Below the pieces are notes generated by a model. It saw only the letters and a program-made list of their open reading frames with translations. It did not search any database and was not told the DNA's origin. Both the position numbers and the translations under genes were made by a program. A DNA stretch of 64,000 nucleotides from Nisaea sp. (GTDB lineage Bacteria; Pseudomonadota; Alphaproteobacteria; Thalassobaculales; Thalassobaculaceae): positions 1 to 64,000 of the forward strand of contig NZ_JAEPQA010000009.1 of the NCBI RefSeq assembly GCF_017640745.1. Direction: 5' to 3'. Positions 28,886-38,386 of the stretch are shown one piece after another; the stretch's first letter is position 1, and the number at the start of each line of letters is the position of its first letter.

Positions 28886-29775
28886 GCATGGCCGGAACGC
28901 TTGAGGAGCTGAACGAGGAGGAGATCCTCGGGGATCCCGGTCTCCTGGGGTCGTGGGAGCGCAATCTCGAGCCCGCCGAAGCGGCGGGCATGGTTGCGCC
29001 GTCGCGCACCCTGGTCTGGCGCCGGATCGCGCTCTACGGGGCGCTGACCTGCACGCTCCTGCCGCTGCAGATGCTCCTTTTGGCTTTCCGGTCGCCGATG
29101 TCCTCGGCCCTGCCTCTCTTCTATCACGGGCTCTGCGCTCGCCTGCTCGGCTTCCGGGTGAAGGTGCGGGGTCGCCCGCTGGCCAAGGGGCCGGTGCTCT
29201 ATGCGAGCAACCATGCCTCCTATTTCGACATCGTTGTGCTCGGCAGCTTGCTCCGCGCGAGCTTTATCGCAAAGAGCGAGGTGAAGAGCTGGCCCGGCTT
29301 CGGCCTGCTGGCAATTCTGCAGCGCACGGTATTCGTCGAGCGCCGCCGTGGCCGCTCGAAGCACCACGCAAATGCCATCGCCGACCGGCTCGCCGGCGGC
29401 GATCGCCTCGTGCTTTTCCCCGAGGGTACCAGCAACGACGGCAACCGAACGTTGCCGTTCAAGAGCTCCATGTTCGCCGCTGCCGAAGTGCGCGACCCAG
29501 CCGGAGAGCTCAAGGTACAGCCGGTTTCGATTGCCTATACGCGGCTGAACGGCATGCCGATGGGCCGCGGGCTCCGTCCGTTCTATGCCTGGTACGGAGA
29601 CATGGATCTCGTGCCGCACCTGCTGGAGGCGCTGGCGCTCGGCCGGGTCGATGTCGAGGTCGAGTTCCACGAGCCGGTCGACCCTTCGGCTTTCGCGAAC
29701 CGCAAGGCGCTTGCCGCCCATTGCGAGCAGGTTGTCTCGCGCGGTGTTTCGCGTGCGCTTTCGGGGCGGGTCTAG
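28882..29775 (+). CDS. olsA: OlsA, lyso-ornithine lipid O-acyltransferase (PlsC family)
   Basis: Protein of 297 residues. A membrane helix lies near 47-70. The acyltransferase motifs are NHASYFD (HX4D) near 113, and FPEGTSNDG near 180. It adds the second acyl chain to lyso-ornithine lipid; some members also acylate lysophosphatidic acid. The gene is coupled to olsB, which supports the ornithine lipid role over general PlsC. An N-terminal stretch of about 40 acidic residues precedes the helix. miaB follows after 206 bases with its own promoter. Confidence 0.9.
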   Translation: MSMAGTLEELNEEEILGDPGLLGSWERNLEPAEAAGMVAPSRTLVWRRIALYGALTCTLLPLQMLLLAFRSPMSSALPLFYHGLCARLLGFRVKVRGRPLAKGPVLYASNHASYFDIVVLGSLLRASFIAKSEVKSWPGFGLLAILQRTVFVERRRGRSKHHANAIADRLAGGDRLVLFPEGTSNDGNRTLPFKSSMFAAAEVRDPAGELKVQPVSIAYTRLNGMPMGRGLRPFYAWYGDMDLVPHLLEALALGRVDVEVEFHEPVDPSAFANRKALAAHCEQVVSRGVSRALSGRV

Positions 29776-29845
29776 GATATCCGCTGATCGCCGCTCGTCA
29801 CGAGGTTCGCGCCGCGGAATCCCGGTTTTCGCGCAGTTCTGCCGC

Positions 29846-29873
29846 TTGACTGTGGGTCGCCCGGTGTTAGCAT
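29846..29873 (+). promoter_or_regulatory. Putative promoter of the miaB operon
   Basis: TTGACT (29846-29851) and TAGCAT (29868-29873) are separated by 16 bases. The -35 matches five of six positions. Transcription would begin near 29880, at the start of a 34-codon frame that runs into miaB. Confidence 0.5.
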
Positions 29874-29880
29874 TCTCCTG

Positions 29881-29985
29881 ATGGAAGCAAACGCACGCTG
29901 GAATTTCAGTTTCACTCGGCGTATTTGTGCCGCCGATCTCCTGAAATTCGACCCCTCGAGCGACGGTAAGGCTGAGCGCGCGTGA
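29881..29985 (+). CDS. Possible 34-codon leader peptide overlapping miaB
   Basis: ATG at 29881 opens a frame of 34 codons whose TGA overlaps the miaB GTG (GTGA). The peptide begins MEANARWNF and ends DGKAERA, with no recognised domain. The predicted transcription start is at about its first base, so it would be read from a leaderless mRNA. Translation through it could couple to miaB. It may equally be chance, since short open frames are common in this DNA. Confidence 0.3.
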   Translation: MEANARWNFSFTRRICAADLLKFDPSSDGKAERA

Positions 29986-31418
29986 GCAAAAAACTCTTCA
30001 TCAAGACCTATGGCTGCCAGATGAACGTCTACGACAGCGAGCGTATGACGGACAGCCTCGTTTCCCTCGGATACGACCCGGTGGCGACGCCGGAAGATGT
30101 GGACATGGTGATCCTCAACACCTGCCATATCCGCGAGAAGGCGACGGAAAAGGTCTTTTCCGAGCTCGGACGCATCCGTCTGGAAAAGGAAGCACGCGCC
30201 GCCGAGGGCAGGCCTTTGCTGATCGCGGTCGCGGGCTGCGTGGCCCAGGCCGAGGGCGAGGAGATCGTCAAGCGCGCGCCGTTCGTGGATCTCGTTTTCG
30301 GGCCGCAGACCTATCACAGGCTTCCGGAACTGGTGCGCGAGGCCGAACGCAAGGCCGGCGAGCGGCAGGCCGCATCCGGCGGGCGCGGCACCCGCGGCGC
30401 AGGCGTTGTCGACACCGACTTCCCGGTCGAGAGCAAGTTCGATTTCCTGCCGGAAGAGCGCCACGCGAGCAGCGCGGCGGCTTTCCTGTCGATCCAGGAA
30501 GGTTGCGACAAGTTCTGCAGCTTCTGTGTCGTGCCCTATACCCGCGGCGCCGAATTCTCGCGGCCTGTCGAACAGGTGCTGGCGGAAGCGCGCCGGCTGG
30601 TCGCGTCCGGCACCGCCGAACTCACCCTGCTCGGGCAGAATGTGAACGCCTATCACGGCGCAGCCGACGGCGGGGAATGGGGTCTCGGGCGGCTGATCCG
30701 CGAACTGGCGGAGATCGATGGGCTGGAGCGGATCCGCTACACGACCTCGCATCCGAACGACGTGGATGAGGATCTGATCGCCGTGCACCGCGACGTTCCG
30801 CAGCTGATGCCCTATCTGCATCTCCCTGTGCAGTCCGGGTCGGACCGCATTCTGCGGGCGATGAACCGCAAGCACGATGCGGCCACCTATCGCTGTGTCG
30901 TCGACCGGCTGCGCGAGGCGCGCCCGGATCTCGCCCTCTCCTCCGACTTCATTGTCGGGCATCCGGGAGAAAGCGACGCGGATTTTGCCGAGACGCTCAA
31001 ACTTGTCACGGATATCGGCTACGCTCAGGCCTATTCGTTCAAATACAGTCCCCGGCCGGGCACCCCGGCGGCGGGCACGGACATGCAGGTCGACGAAGCG
31101 GTGAAGTCGGACAGATTGGAAACCCTGCAGCAGCTTCTGAACGCGCAGCAGCTCGCCTACAACGCCGCGTCCGCCGGGACGGTGCAGCCGGTGCTGGTCG
31201 AGCGCACGGGTCACAAGGACGGCCAGCTCGTCGGGCGCGGCCCTTATATGCAATCGGTGCATTTCGCAGGATCGGAGCGGCTTGTCGGCACTATCGTCGA
31301 TGTCCGCATCGATGCGGGCTATGCCAATTCCCTGTCCGGAACCGTGGTCACCAGCGAATGGGACGGCGTTCCCGGACTCTCGTCGCGCAACCCTGACCAT
31401 GAAAGGGCGATTGCTTGA
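29982..31418 (+). CDS. miaB: MiaB, tRNA-2-methylthio-N6-dimethylallyladenosine synthase
   Basis: Protein of 478 residues. The UPF0004 domain starts [19 protein letters not shown] and supplies Cys ligands of one cluster, with NTCHIREKA and AGCVAQAEG. The radical-SAM motif is [15 protein letters not shown] near 170. A TRAM domain closes the protein. It methylthiolates i6A37 in tRNA using two 4Fe-4S clusters. The start is GTG at 29982 with weak ribosome signal. It overlaps phoH by 4 bases and heads a run of coupled genes to lnt. Confidence 0.95.
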   Translation: MSKKLFIKTYGCQMNVYDSERMTDSLVSLGYDPVATPEDVDMVILNTCHIREKATEKVFSELGRIRLEKEARAAEGRPLLIAVAGCVAQAEGEEIVKRAPFVDLVFGPQTYHRLPELVREAERKAGERQAASGGRGTRGAGVVDTDFPVESKFDFLPEERHASSAAAFLSIQEGCDKFCSFCVVPYTRGAEFSRPVEQVLAEARRLVASGTAELTLLGQNVNAYHGAADGGEWGLGRLIRELAEIDGLERIRYTTSHPNDVDEDLIAVHRDVPQLMPYLHLPVQSGSDRILRAMNRKHDAATYRCVVDRLREARPDLALSSDFIVGHPGESDADFAETLKLVTDIGYAQAYSFKYSPRPGTPAAGTDMQVDEAVKSDRLETLQQLLNAQQLAYNAASAGTVQPVLVERTGHKDGQLVGRGPYMQSVHFAGSERLVGTIVDVRIDAGYANSLSGTVVTSEWDGVPGLSSRNPDHERAIA

Positions 31419-32437
31419 GCATCACGAACGAGGCCACCGAGAGCGTCCGACTTGAGTTTGCCGATCACGATCTCCTGCCGGCGCTGCTCGGCGAGCATGA
31501 CCGGAACCTCGCGCGGATCGAGCAGAAACTTCCCGTCTCCCTTTCCTGCTTCGGGAACACCGTCACGGTGGAGGGCGACAAGGACTCGGTGATCACGGCG
31601 CAATCGGCGCTGACCTCGCTCTACAGGCGCCTCGAGGGCGACCGGGATGCCGGCAAGAAACTGAAGAGCCTCGACATCGGGACGGTGGATGCCGCTGTCA
31701 AATGGGCCCAGAGCGACGATGACGTCGCCAACGGTTCCAGCGGCTTCAACGATCGTTCCGCCTTCGTACCGACATGGAAGCGGGCCATCCAGCCGCGCTC
31801 GCCGAACCAGCACCGCTACATCCAGGCGCTGTCGCGGGACGAGCTTGTGCTCGGCCTCGGCCCGGCCGGTACCGGCAAGACCTATCTCGCCGTCGCGATG
31901 GCGGTCTCGATGCTGATGGAGCGCAAGGTCGAGCGTCTGATCCTTTCCCGCCCGGCGGTCGAGGCCGGCGAGCGGCTCGGCTTCCTGCCGGGAGACATGA
32001 AGGACAAGGTCGACCCCTATCTCAGGCCGCTCTATGACGCGCTCTACGACATGATGCCGGGCGACCAGGTCGAACGCCGGCTGACGGCGGGGGAGATCGA
32101 GGTGGCGCCGCTCGCCTTCATGCGCGGACGGACGCTGGCCAATTCCTACATCATCCTCGACGAGGCGCAGAACACGACGCCGACGCAGATGAAGATGTTC
32201 CTGACCCGGCTCGGCGAGAATTCCCGCATGGCGATCACCGGCGATCCGTCGCAGATCGACCTGCCGTTTGGCGCCAAGTCCGGTCTGGTAGATGCGATGG
32301 GCGTGCTCGATCGCATTCCCGGCGTCAGCGTGGTCGAGTTTTCCGCCCGCGACGTTGTGCGTCACCCGCTGGTGACGAAAATCGTCCATGCTTACAATGA
32401 TCGTGAATCGGCCCGTCTCGATGACGGGAAGAAATAG
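31415..32437 (+). CDS. phoH: PhoH-family ATPase (YbeZ)
   Basis: Protein of 340 residues. The PhoH ATPase core has Walker [10 protein letters not shown] near 150 and Walker [10 protein letters not shown] near 250, followed by [21 protein letters not shown]. The N-terminal 100 residues resemble a KH-like RNA-binding part. YbeZ works with YbeY in RNA metabolism and ribosome quality control. The start is TTG at 31415, within the end of miaB. The miaB-phoH-ybeY-corC-lnt order is the same as in Escherichia coli. Confidence 0.93.
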   Translation: MSITNEATESVRLEFADHDLLPALLGEHDRNLARIEQKLPVSLSCFGNTVTVEGDKDSVITAQSALTSLYRRLEGDRDAGKKLKSLDIGTVDAAVKWAQSDDDVANGSSGFNDRSAFVPTWKRAIQPRSPNQHRYIQALSRDELVLGLGPAGTGKTYLAVAMAVSMLMERKVERLILSRPAVEAGERLGFLPGDMKDKVDPYLRPLYDALYDMMPGDQVERRLTAGEIEVAPLAFMRGRTLANSYIILDEAQNTTPTQMKMFLTRLGENSRMAITGDPSQIDLPFGAKSGLVDAMGVLDRIPGVSVVEFSARDVVRHPLVTKIVHAYNDRESARLDDGKK

Positions 32438-32460
32438 GGACAAAAGAGGAGTACCCGCGC

Positions 32461-33027
32461 GTGCCCGACGAATCGGAGCCAGGAAGTAGTCGCTTCAGCG
32501 CTTTGGCTGAACAGGATCCGCCGGAAGACCCGGAGCAGCCGGACAGAAATCTGGATATTGCCGTCGCCGTGCCAAATCCGGCCTGGACGGACGCTCTCCC
32601 GGATGTGGAGTGCATCTGCATCGCCAGTGCCGCCGCCGCGATCGGCAGCCCGTTGCGTCAGACCGAACTCAGCATCGTTTTGTCCTCGGATGACGAAGTT
32701 CGTGTGCTCAATCGCGACTACCGGAAAAAGGACAGCCCGACCAATGTGTTGTCCTTTCCGTCCGGACTTGCATCCGGGGTCGGCGATGCCGATATGCTCG
32801 GGGACGTAATCCTCGCCTTTGAAACGGTCTCCATGGAAGCGGCCCGGGACGGTAAATCGCTGGACTCCCATTTGCGCCATCTTGTCGTGCATGGCGTGCT
32901 GCATCTGCTCGGGTTCGATCACGAGACCGAGGCGGAGGCGTCCGAGATGGAGCGTCGCGAGGTCGAGATCCTTGCCGGGTTCGGCATTGCGGATCCCTAC
33001 GAGGCGGTGGCGGAGCCGGTGCGATGA
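32461..33027 (+). CDS. ybeY: YbeY, endoribonuclease/rRNA maturation factor
   Basis: Protein of 188 residues. The zinc motif is HGVLHLLGFDHE near 142-153 (H-x3-H-x5-H). Upstream is LNRDYRKKDSPTNVLSFP, also a family signature. It is needed for 16S rRNA 3' end processing and 70S quality control. The first 35 residues are extra compared with most YbeY proteins and are acidic. The GTG start at 32461 follows AAAAGAGGAG. It overlaps the CorC-like gene by 4 bases. Confidence 0.93.
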   Translation: MPDESEPGSSRFSALAEQDPPEDPEQPDRNLDIAVAVPNPAWTDALPDVECICIASAAAAIGSPLRQTELSIVLSSDDEVRVLNRDYRKKDSPTNVLSFPSGLASGVGDADMLGDVILAFETVSMEAARDGKSLDSHLRHLVVHGVLHLLGFDHETEAEASEMERREVEILAGFGIADPYEAVAEPVR

Positions 33028-33986
33028 GTTCGGACACCGAAAAGGCGTCGCTTGACGCAGACCTGCCGGTTTCTCCGGCGGAGCAGGGCGATCCGCAAGA
33101 ACGCCGCGATGCCTCGTGGCAGCCGCTCAAGCAGATTGTGAAGGCCTTCAGGCTGAAGCGAAACGGAAGCTCGTCCGTCCGCGACGCTCTCGAAGAGCTG
33201 ATCGACGAGGACAGCAAGGGCGAACCCGGCGAAGGTCTTGCGATCGATCCGCACGAACGGGCGCTGATCCGGAACATCCTCGGGCTGCGGGACATCACCG
33301 CGCGGGATGTGATGGTCCCCAGGGCGGATATTACCGGGGTGGAGATCAGCACCTCTCTGGACAAACTCGTCGACGACATGGTCAAGGACGCGCACAGCCG
33401 CGTTCCGGTCTATCGCGAGACCCTCGACGATGTCGTCGGCATGGTCCACATGAAGGACGTGCTCGCGCATATCCATGCCGGCAAGGACGTTCCGCTCAGC
33501 TCGCTGCTGCGCGAGGTGCTGTTCGTGTCGCCGTCGATCCGGGCTATGGATCTGCTGCAGGAAATGCGTCTGACCCGGCGCCACCTCGCCCTCGTCGTTG
33601 ACGAGTTTGGCGGGGTCGACGGGCTGATCACGATCGAGGATCTGGTCGAGGAGATCGTCGGCGATATCGTTGACGAGCACGATGTGGACGAAGGTCCGAA
33701 AATCACCATGGTCGGGCCGGACACCGCGATCGCCGATGCCCGGGCCGAGATCGAGGAGTTCGAGGAGCTGTTCGGCCAGGTCCTGGACGAGGAGGAGCGC
33801 GAGGAGATCGACACGGTCGGCGGCCTGGTCTTCTCGCTCGCCGGGCGGGTTGCCGCACGCGGCGAACTCCTGACCCATCCGGCCGGCATCGAATTCGAGG
33901 TGCTGGAAGGGGATTCCCGCCGGATCAAACGGATACGCATCCGCAGGGTGGAGCCGGACGCGCTCCTGCCGGAGGCCGGTTCGTGA
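33024..33986 (+). CDS. CorC/HlyC-like CBS-domain protein (YbeX)
   Basis: Protein of 320 residues without membrane helices. Two CBS domains lie at about 90-215 (RDVMVPRADITGVE and VDEFGGVDGLITIEDLVEEIVGDI), followed by a CorC_HlyC transporter-associated domain that ends the protein. The E. coli neighbour YbeX is linked to magnesium/cobalt efflux and to ribosome metabolism; the precise job is unsettled. It overlaps both ybeY and lnt by 4 bases, so all are translated together. Confidence 0.9.
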   Translation: MSSDTEKASLDADLPVSPAEQGDPQERRDASWQPLKQIVKAFRLKRNGSSSVRDALEELIDEDSKGEPGEGLAIDPHERALIRNILGLRDITARDVMVPRADITGVEISTSLDKLVDDMVKDAHSRVPVYRETLDDVVGMVHMKDVLAHIHAGKDVPLSSLLREVLFVSPSIRAMDLLQEMRLTRRHLALVVDEFGGVDGLITIEDLVEEIVGDIVDEHDVDEGPKITMVGPDTAIADARAEIEEFEELFGQVLDEEEREEIDTVGGLVFSLAGRVAARGELLTHPAGIEFEVLEGDSRRIKRIRIRRVEPDALLPEAGS

Positions 33987-35596
33987 GTTCCCGGGCGGCC
34001 GTTGCCCGGTTGGGCACGGGCGCCCGCAGCACTGTCCTGCGCCTCGTGCGCCTGACGGGAGCCGTGAATATCGCTCTGATGGCGGGATCCGGGGCGGTCG
34101 CGGCGCTAGCGCTCCCGCCCCTCGGCATCGTTCCCGCGCTGTTCGCGTTCTCCCTGCTCATGCTGTCGCTGGAGCATCGGCGGAGCGCGGCCGGGGCCTT
34201 CGCCGGCGGATGGGCCTTTGCCTTCGGTCATCACGTCGCCGGGCTTTATTGGATTTCGAACGCCTTGCTGGTCGACGGCGAGCGGTTCGCCTGGGCGGTG
34301 CCGTTCGCCGCCGTCGGGTTGCCGGCCGTGCTTGCGCTCTATGGCGGGCTCGCTGCGCTGCTCTATCACCGGCTCCGGCCGCGCGGCTGGCTGCGGGCTC
34401 CGGTCCTCGCGGGCGCCTGGACGCTGGCCGAGATGCTGCGCGGCACGATCGCGACCGGCTTTCCCTGGAACCTGCCGGCCTCCGCCTGGTCCTTTTCCGA
34501 TGCCCTGATGCAGCCGCTGGCCCTGTTCGGCGCCTATGGCTACGGCTTCTTCGTCCTGCTGTTCGCGCTCTCTCCGCTGTTGCTGCTGCGGAGCGGCGCC
34601 GGGCGTCTCGAGCGCGGCATCGGTATCTGCTCGCTCCTGCTGCCGCTGCTTTTTCTCGTCTTTGGCCAGTTTCGCCTGGACGCGGCGATGCCCCTCGACC
34701 CGGCCGCGCCGACAGTGCGCGTCGTGCAGGGAAACATTCCCCAGCGGGACAAGTGGAACCCTGAGCTGATCCGCGGGCATGTCGCGAAATATGCGATGCT
34801 GACGCGTCTGCGAGAAGCCGACGCCGTGCCGGCCGGGTTCGGTGCACTGCCGCCCGCGCGCCTGGTGGTCTGGCCGGAAACGGCCATCCCCTATGCCCTC
34901 AATCGCGAGCCGCAGTTCGCGGCCTATCTCGGCTCCCTGCTGCCGCCCGGCGATGCCGTGCTGATGACCGGAGCGCCGCTGCGCGAGGCAATACCCGGAT
35001 ATCCCGAGGCAACCCGGAACTACAATGCCGTCGTGGCGCTCGACCGCACCGGCCGGATCATCGCCCGGCACGACAAGTTCCATCTCGTTCCGTTTGGCGA
35101 ATATGTGCCGTTCAGCGAATGGTTGCCGCTCGGACCAGTGGTGAAGACCGGCCAGGGCTTCACGCCGGGTCCCGGTCCGGGCAGCTTCGAGGCACCGGGT
35201 CTTCCACCGATCGGCTCCCTGATCTGCTACGAGGTGATCTTTCCCGGCGCCGTCACGGCGCCTGCCGGACCCCGTCCAGGGCTTCTGGTGAACGTAACAA
35301 ACGATGCCTGGTTCGGTTTCAGTTCAGGACCTTACCAGCATCTCGCGGCCGCACGGATGCGTGCCGTGGAAGAAGGAATCCCGATTATCCGTGCTGCGAA
35401 TACGGGAATTTCCGCAATCATCGATGCCTACGGGCGTGTTCTCGCCTCGCTTCCTCTTGAGCGGACGGGTGCGATTGACAGTCCGCTTCCCCCGGCTCTG
35501 CCAAGTAAAACGCTCTATGCGCGCGTCGGAGACAGCTTGGCAATAGTGCTGGCGCTTCTGCCACTATTAGCGGCATTTCTTCGCAGGGCCAGTTAG
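33983..35596 (+). CDS. lnt: Lnt, apolipoprotein N-acyltransferase
   Basis: Protein of 537 residues with about six N-terminal membrane helices and a C-terminal helix around a periplasmic nitrilase domain. The catalytic triad is visible as Glu299 (VWPETAIPY), Lys365 (HDKFHLVPFGEYVPF) and Cys415 (LICYEVIFPG). It transfers a third acyl chain to the N-terminal Cys of lipoproteins. The gene starts within the CBS gene. A T-rich tract follows the stop (about 35601-35618), without an obvious hairpin. Confidence 0.95.
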   Translation: MSSRAAVARLGTGARSTVLRLVRLTGAVNIALMAGSGAVAALALPPLGIVPALFAFSLLMLSLEHRRSAAGAFAGGWAFAFGHHVAGLYWISNALLVDGERFAWAVPFAAVGLPAVLALYGGLAALLYHRLRPRGWLRAPVLAGAWTLAEMLRGTIATGFPWNLPASAWSFSDALMQPLALFGAYGYGFFVLLFALSPLLLLRSGAGRLERGIGICSLLLPLLFLVFGQFRLDAAMPLDPAAPTVRVVQGNIPQRDKWNPELIRGHVAKYAMLTRLREADAVPAGFGALPPARLVVWPETAIPYALNREPQFAAYLGSLLPPGDAVLMTGAPLREAIPGYPEATRNYNAVVALDRTGRIIARHDKFHLVPFGEYVPFSEWLPLGPVVKTGQGFTPGPGPGSFEAPGLPPIGSLICYEVIFPGAVTAPAGPRPGLLVNVTNDAWFGFSSGPYQHLAAARMRAVEEGIPIIRAANTGISAIIDAYGRVLASLPLERTGAIDSPLPPALPSKTLYARVGDSLAIVLALLPLLAAFLRRAS

Positions 35597-35631
35597 CTCT
35601 CTTTTTTCTTTTTTTTGTTAAGGCTTTCCTG

Positions 35632-35660
35632 TTGACTGCATACGTTTGTATGGGTAACTG
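35632..35660 (+). promoter_or_regulatory. Promoter of the XRE gene with palindromic operator
   Basis: TTGACT (35632-35637), 17 bases, TAACTG (35655-35660). Inside the spacer is a perfect palindrome, CATAC (35639-35643), GTTT, GTATG (35648-35652). A dimeric HTH protein bound there would block RNA polymerase, so autorepression by the downstream XRE regulator is the simple reading. Confidence 0.5.
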
Positions 35661-35694
35661 GTTTCAACGCAATTTGAGATTAATGGTTCTGATT

Positions 35695-36174
35695 ATGGAG
35701 CAGCCGTCGAGAAAGCGTCGTCCCGGTGGCCGGATGGCCAGCTTGGGAAAACCGAATCCGGTCGACGTTCATGTCGGATCGCGCGTCCGCATGCGCCGTA
35801 CGCTTCTCGGCATCAGCCAGGAGAAGCTCGGCCAGGCACTCGGACTGACGTTCCAGCAGGTGCAGAAGTATGAACGCGGCGCAAACCGGATCGGCGCGAG
35901 CCGGCTGTACGATCTGAGCCGGGTGCTCGAGGTTCCGGTCAATTACTTCTTCGAAGAGATGGCACAGGAAGTCCGCGAGCAGTCGCCTGGACGCCTGTTC
36001 GAAAAAGATCAGGATCCGGAGGCCTACCAGCTTCCCGACGACCCGATGAACCGGCGCGAAACCCTTGAACTCGTTCGTGCCTATTACCGTATCGCGGACC
36101 CGGAAGCACGGCGTCGGCTGTTCGACCTGATGCGTTCGATCGCGAACACTTTCGACGGCGAAGAGTCCGAATAG
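35695..36174 (+). CDS. XRE-family HTH transcriptional regulator
   Basis: Protein of 159 residues from the ATG at 35695, or 146 from 35734. The HTH is at about 26-80: VGSRVRMRRTLLGISQEKLGQALGLTFQQVQKYERGANRIGAS. The C-terminal part has LELVRAYYRIADPEARRRLFDLMRSIA, a tail common to an alphaproteobacterial XRE group encoded next to metK. The upstream in-frame TTG at 35632 falls on a probable -35 box, so it is not the start. It lies between lnt and metK; what it controls beyond itself is not shown by the sequence. Confidence 0.88.
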   Translation: MEQPSRKRRPGGRMASLGKPNPVDVHVGSRVRMRRTLLGISQEKLGQALGLTFQQVQKYERGANRIGASRLYDLSRVLEVPVNYFFEEMAQEVREQSPGRLFEKDQDPEAYQLPDDPMNRRETLELVRAYYRIADPEARRRLFDLMRSIANTFDGEESE

Positions 36175-36193
36175 GAACCGCGTCGGTTTCTGC

Positions 36194-36231
36194 TTGACCG
36201 GGATTCGCAAAAGCGGCAGGTAATCCTACCT
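36194..36231 (+). promoter_or_regulatory. Possible metK promoter with palindrome
   Basis: TTGACC (36194-36199) resembles a -35 box. About 18 bases on is a palindrome, AGGTA (36218-36222), ATCC, TACCT (36227-36231), which overlaps where a -10 would lie. It could be an operator or a leader hairpin. I could not match the 36175-36353 region to a known SAM riboswitch class. Confidence 0.3.
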
Positions 36232-36353
36232 CTCGGTGCCTTCGACAGATTCACCGAACAGAGATTCATGCACGGCGCTTCCAACCGGGGCAGGCGTTCA
36301 CGGGTACGTTTTATGCCGGCATGGGTGTAACTCATTTCCTAGGAGAGCCCCCG

Positions 36354-37523
36354 TTGACTCAATCCGACTACGAATTCACCAGCGAATCCGTTTCCGAAGG
36401 ACATCCGGACAAGGTCTGTGACCGGATCTCCGATACGGTCGTTGACATGTTTCTTGCCGCGGATCCCATGAGCCGCGTCGCGTGCGAAACCCTGGCCACG
36501 ACCGACAAGGTCATCCTGGCGGGCGAAGTGCGCGGGCCGGCGTCCGTTACCAAGGATGCGATCATCGAGTCGACGCGCGAGGCGATCCGCGACATCGGTT
36601 ACGAACAGGACGGCTTCAGCTGGAAGACGGCCGATATCGAGGTTCTGCTGCACGAGCAGTCCACCGATATCGCGATGGGTGTCGACGCCGCGGGCAACAA
36701 GGACGAAGGCGCCGGCGACCAGGGCATCATGTTCGGTTTTGCCTGCCGCGAGACCGAGGCGCTCATGCCGGCGCCGATCCACTATTCGCACCAGATCCTG
36801 AAATCCATGGCCGAAGCGCGCAAATCCGGTGCGCAAAAGGGCTTCGGGCCGGACTCCAAGAGCCAGGTGACCCTGCAATACGCGAACGGCAAGCCGGTGC
36901 GCGCTTCCTCCGTCGTGGTCTCGACCCAGCATGACGAGGATCTTGAGCAGGACGCGATCCGCGAAATGGTTCGCGAGCACGTGCTGAAGGTCCTTCCCGA
37001 GGGCTGGATGTGTCCCGAGGATCATTTCTACGTAAACCCGACGGGCCGCTTCGTGATCGGCGGTCCGGTCGGCGATGCCGGTCTGACCGGCCGCAAGATC
37101 ATCGTCGACACCTATGGCGGTGCGGCGCCGCATGGCGGCGGTGCGTTTTCCGGCAAGGATCCGACCAAGGTCGACCGCTCCGCGGCCTACGCGGCGCGCT
37201 GGGTCGCCAAGAACGTCGTGGCCGCCGGCCTCGCCGACAAGTGCACGATCCAGGTGTCCTACGCGATCGGCATCTCCCACCCGCTCTCGATCTATTTCGA
37301 GACCTACAACACGGGCAAGGTTGACGAGGCCAAGCTGGCTTCGGTGATCCGCGAGATCGTCGATCTGTCGCCGCGGGGAATCCGCGAGCGTCTCGCTCTC
37401 AGCAATCCGATCTACCGGCCGACCTCGGCATATGGTCATTTCGGCCGCGAAGACGGTGCGCCCGGGCACTTCACCTGGGAGAAGCTCGACCTCGTGGACG
37501 ACCTGAAAAGCGCCTTCGCTTAA
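36354..37523 (+). CDS. metK: MetK, S-adenosylmethionine synthase
   Basis: Protein of 389 residues. It begins with [20 protein letters not shown], which holds the ATP-binding His and Asp, and has [12 protein letters not shown] and [19 protein letters not shown]. It makes SAM from methionine and ATP. The start chosen is TTG at 36354, eight bases after the ribosome site AGGAGA; the upstream ATG at 36321 lacks one and would add 11 residues not usual in MetK. trmB, a SAM user, follows after 27 bases. Confidence 0.96.
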   Translation: MTQSDYEFTSESVSEGHPDKVCDRISDTVVDMFLAADPMSRVACETLATTDKVILAGEVRGPASVTKDAIIESTREAIRDIGYEQDGFSWKTADIEVLLHEQSTDIAMGVDAAGNKDEGAGDQGIMFGFACRETEALMPAPIHYSHQILKSMAEARKSGAQKGFGPDSKSQVTLQYANGKPVRASSVVVSTQHDEDLEQDAIREMVREHVLKVLPEGWMCPEDHFYVNPTGRFVIGGPVGDAGLTGRKIIVDTYGGAAPHGGGAFSGKDPTKVDRSAAYAARWVAKNVVAAGLADKCTIQVSYAIGISHPLSIYFETYNTGKVDEAKLASVIREIVDLSPRGIRERLALSNPIYRPTSAYGHFGREDGAPGHFTWEKLDLVDDLKSAFA

Positions 37524-37550
37524 GGACCAGACGAGAAACGGGACCGAGCC

Positions 37551-38282
37551 GTGCCCACGGGCAAGGAAGATCCGAAAGACATCGTACAGCGCGACCGCGT
37601 CTTCTATGGCAGAAGGCGCGGTCGGCGCTTGCGCGCGGGTATGGAGACGCTGCTCGAAACGCGGCTGCCGGAGCTTCGCGTGGAGCTGCCGGACACACCC
37701 GGCGCCAGACTGGATCCCCGGACGCTGTTTCCGCCGGATACGGAGGAGATCTGGCTCGAGATCGGCTTCGGCGGCGGCGAGCACCTGGCCGCGCAGGCAG
37801 ACGCCAATCCCGGGGTCGGCTTTATCGGCTCCGAGCCTTTCATGAACGGCGTCGCCAGCCTGCTCCGCCATTGCGAGGATCGCGGTCTCGGCAATGTCCG
37901 GATCTATCCCGACGACGTGCGCGACCTGCTCGCCGTTCTGCCGGATAGATGCCTCGACCGGATCGCCGTGCTCTTCGCCGATCCCTGGCCGAAAAAGCGC
38001 CACCATGCGCGCCGCATCATCCAGCACGAGACGATCGCCGACTTTCACCGCCTGCTGAAGCCCGGCGGCGAGCTGCGGCTGGCGACCGACGACATGGGCT
38101 ATCTGCGCTGGATGCTGGCCCGCGCAACCGCGAACGAGGGTTTCCGCTGGCTAGCCCGCGGGCCGCAGGACTGGCGGGTCCGGCCGAACGATTGGCCCGA
38201 GACGCGTTACGAGGCCAAGGCCCGGGCGCAGGGCCGCCGGCCGGCCTTCATGCGGTTCGAACGTCTCCATACCGACGGTTGA
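37551..38282 (+). CDS. trmB: TrmB, tRNA (guanine-N7-)-methyltransferase
   Basis: Protein of 243 residues. The SAM-binding motif is LEIGFGGGEHLA near 66-77. Other TrmB features are FIGSEPFMNGVASLL, and VLFADPWPKKRHHARRIIQ with the catalytic Asp. It methylates G46 of tRNAs. The GTG start at 37551 follows metK closely, and the two are likely co-transcribed. A promoter and terminator for the next operon follow its stop. Confidence 0.94.
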   Translation: MPTGKEDPKDIVQRDRVFYGRRRGRRLRAGMETLLETRLPELRVELPDTPGARLDPRTLFPPDTEEIWLEIGFGGGEHLAAQADANPGVGFIGSEPFMNGVASLLRHCEDRGLGNVRIYPDDVRDLLAVLPDRCLDRIAVLFADPWPKKRHHARRIIQHETIADFHRLLKPGGELRLATDDMGYLRWMLARATANEGFRWLARGPQDWRVRPNDWPETRYEAKARAQGRRPAFMRFERLHTDG

Positions 38283-38292
38283 CCGAATTTTC

Positions 38293-38320
38293 TTGAAGCA
38301 TTCGCGTACTGGGTTATATT
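38293..38320 (+). promoter_or_regulatory. Putative promoter of the rimP-nusA-infB leader
   Basis: TTGAAG (38293-38298) and TATATT (38315-38320) are 16 bases apart. Transcription would start near 38327, about 35 bases before a strong terminator, so the product would be a short leader RNA unless polymerase reads through. Confidence 0.45.
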
Positions 38321-38360
38321 TGGGGCTCCATTACATGACCCAATCGGTAACGCTGATAGG

Positions 38361-38386
38361 GTGGGCCAACGGCCCACTTTTTTTTT
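38361..38386 (+). terminator. Strong intrinsic terminator/attenuator ahead of rimP
   Basis: GTGGGCC (38361-38367) pairs perfectly with GGCCCAC (38371-38377) over a 3-base loop, followed by nine T residues. It lies 58 bases before the rimP start and after a plausible promoter. It either ends the metK-trmB transcript, attenuates the rimP operon, or both. Upstream, TTGGG near 38320 and CCCAA near 38340 could form a preceding stem. Confidence 0.8.

Noticed and set aside
36175-36353. A SAM riboswitch ahead of metK
   Set aside because: The leader has a small palindrome but I could not match the conserved cores of SAM-II or SAM/SAH riboswitches. A covariance-model search would settle it.
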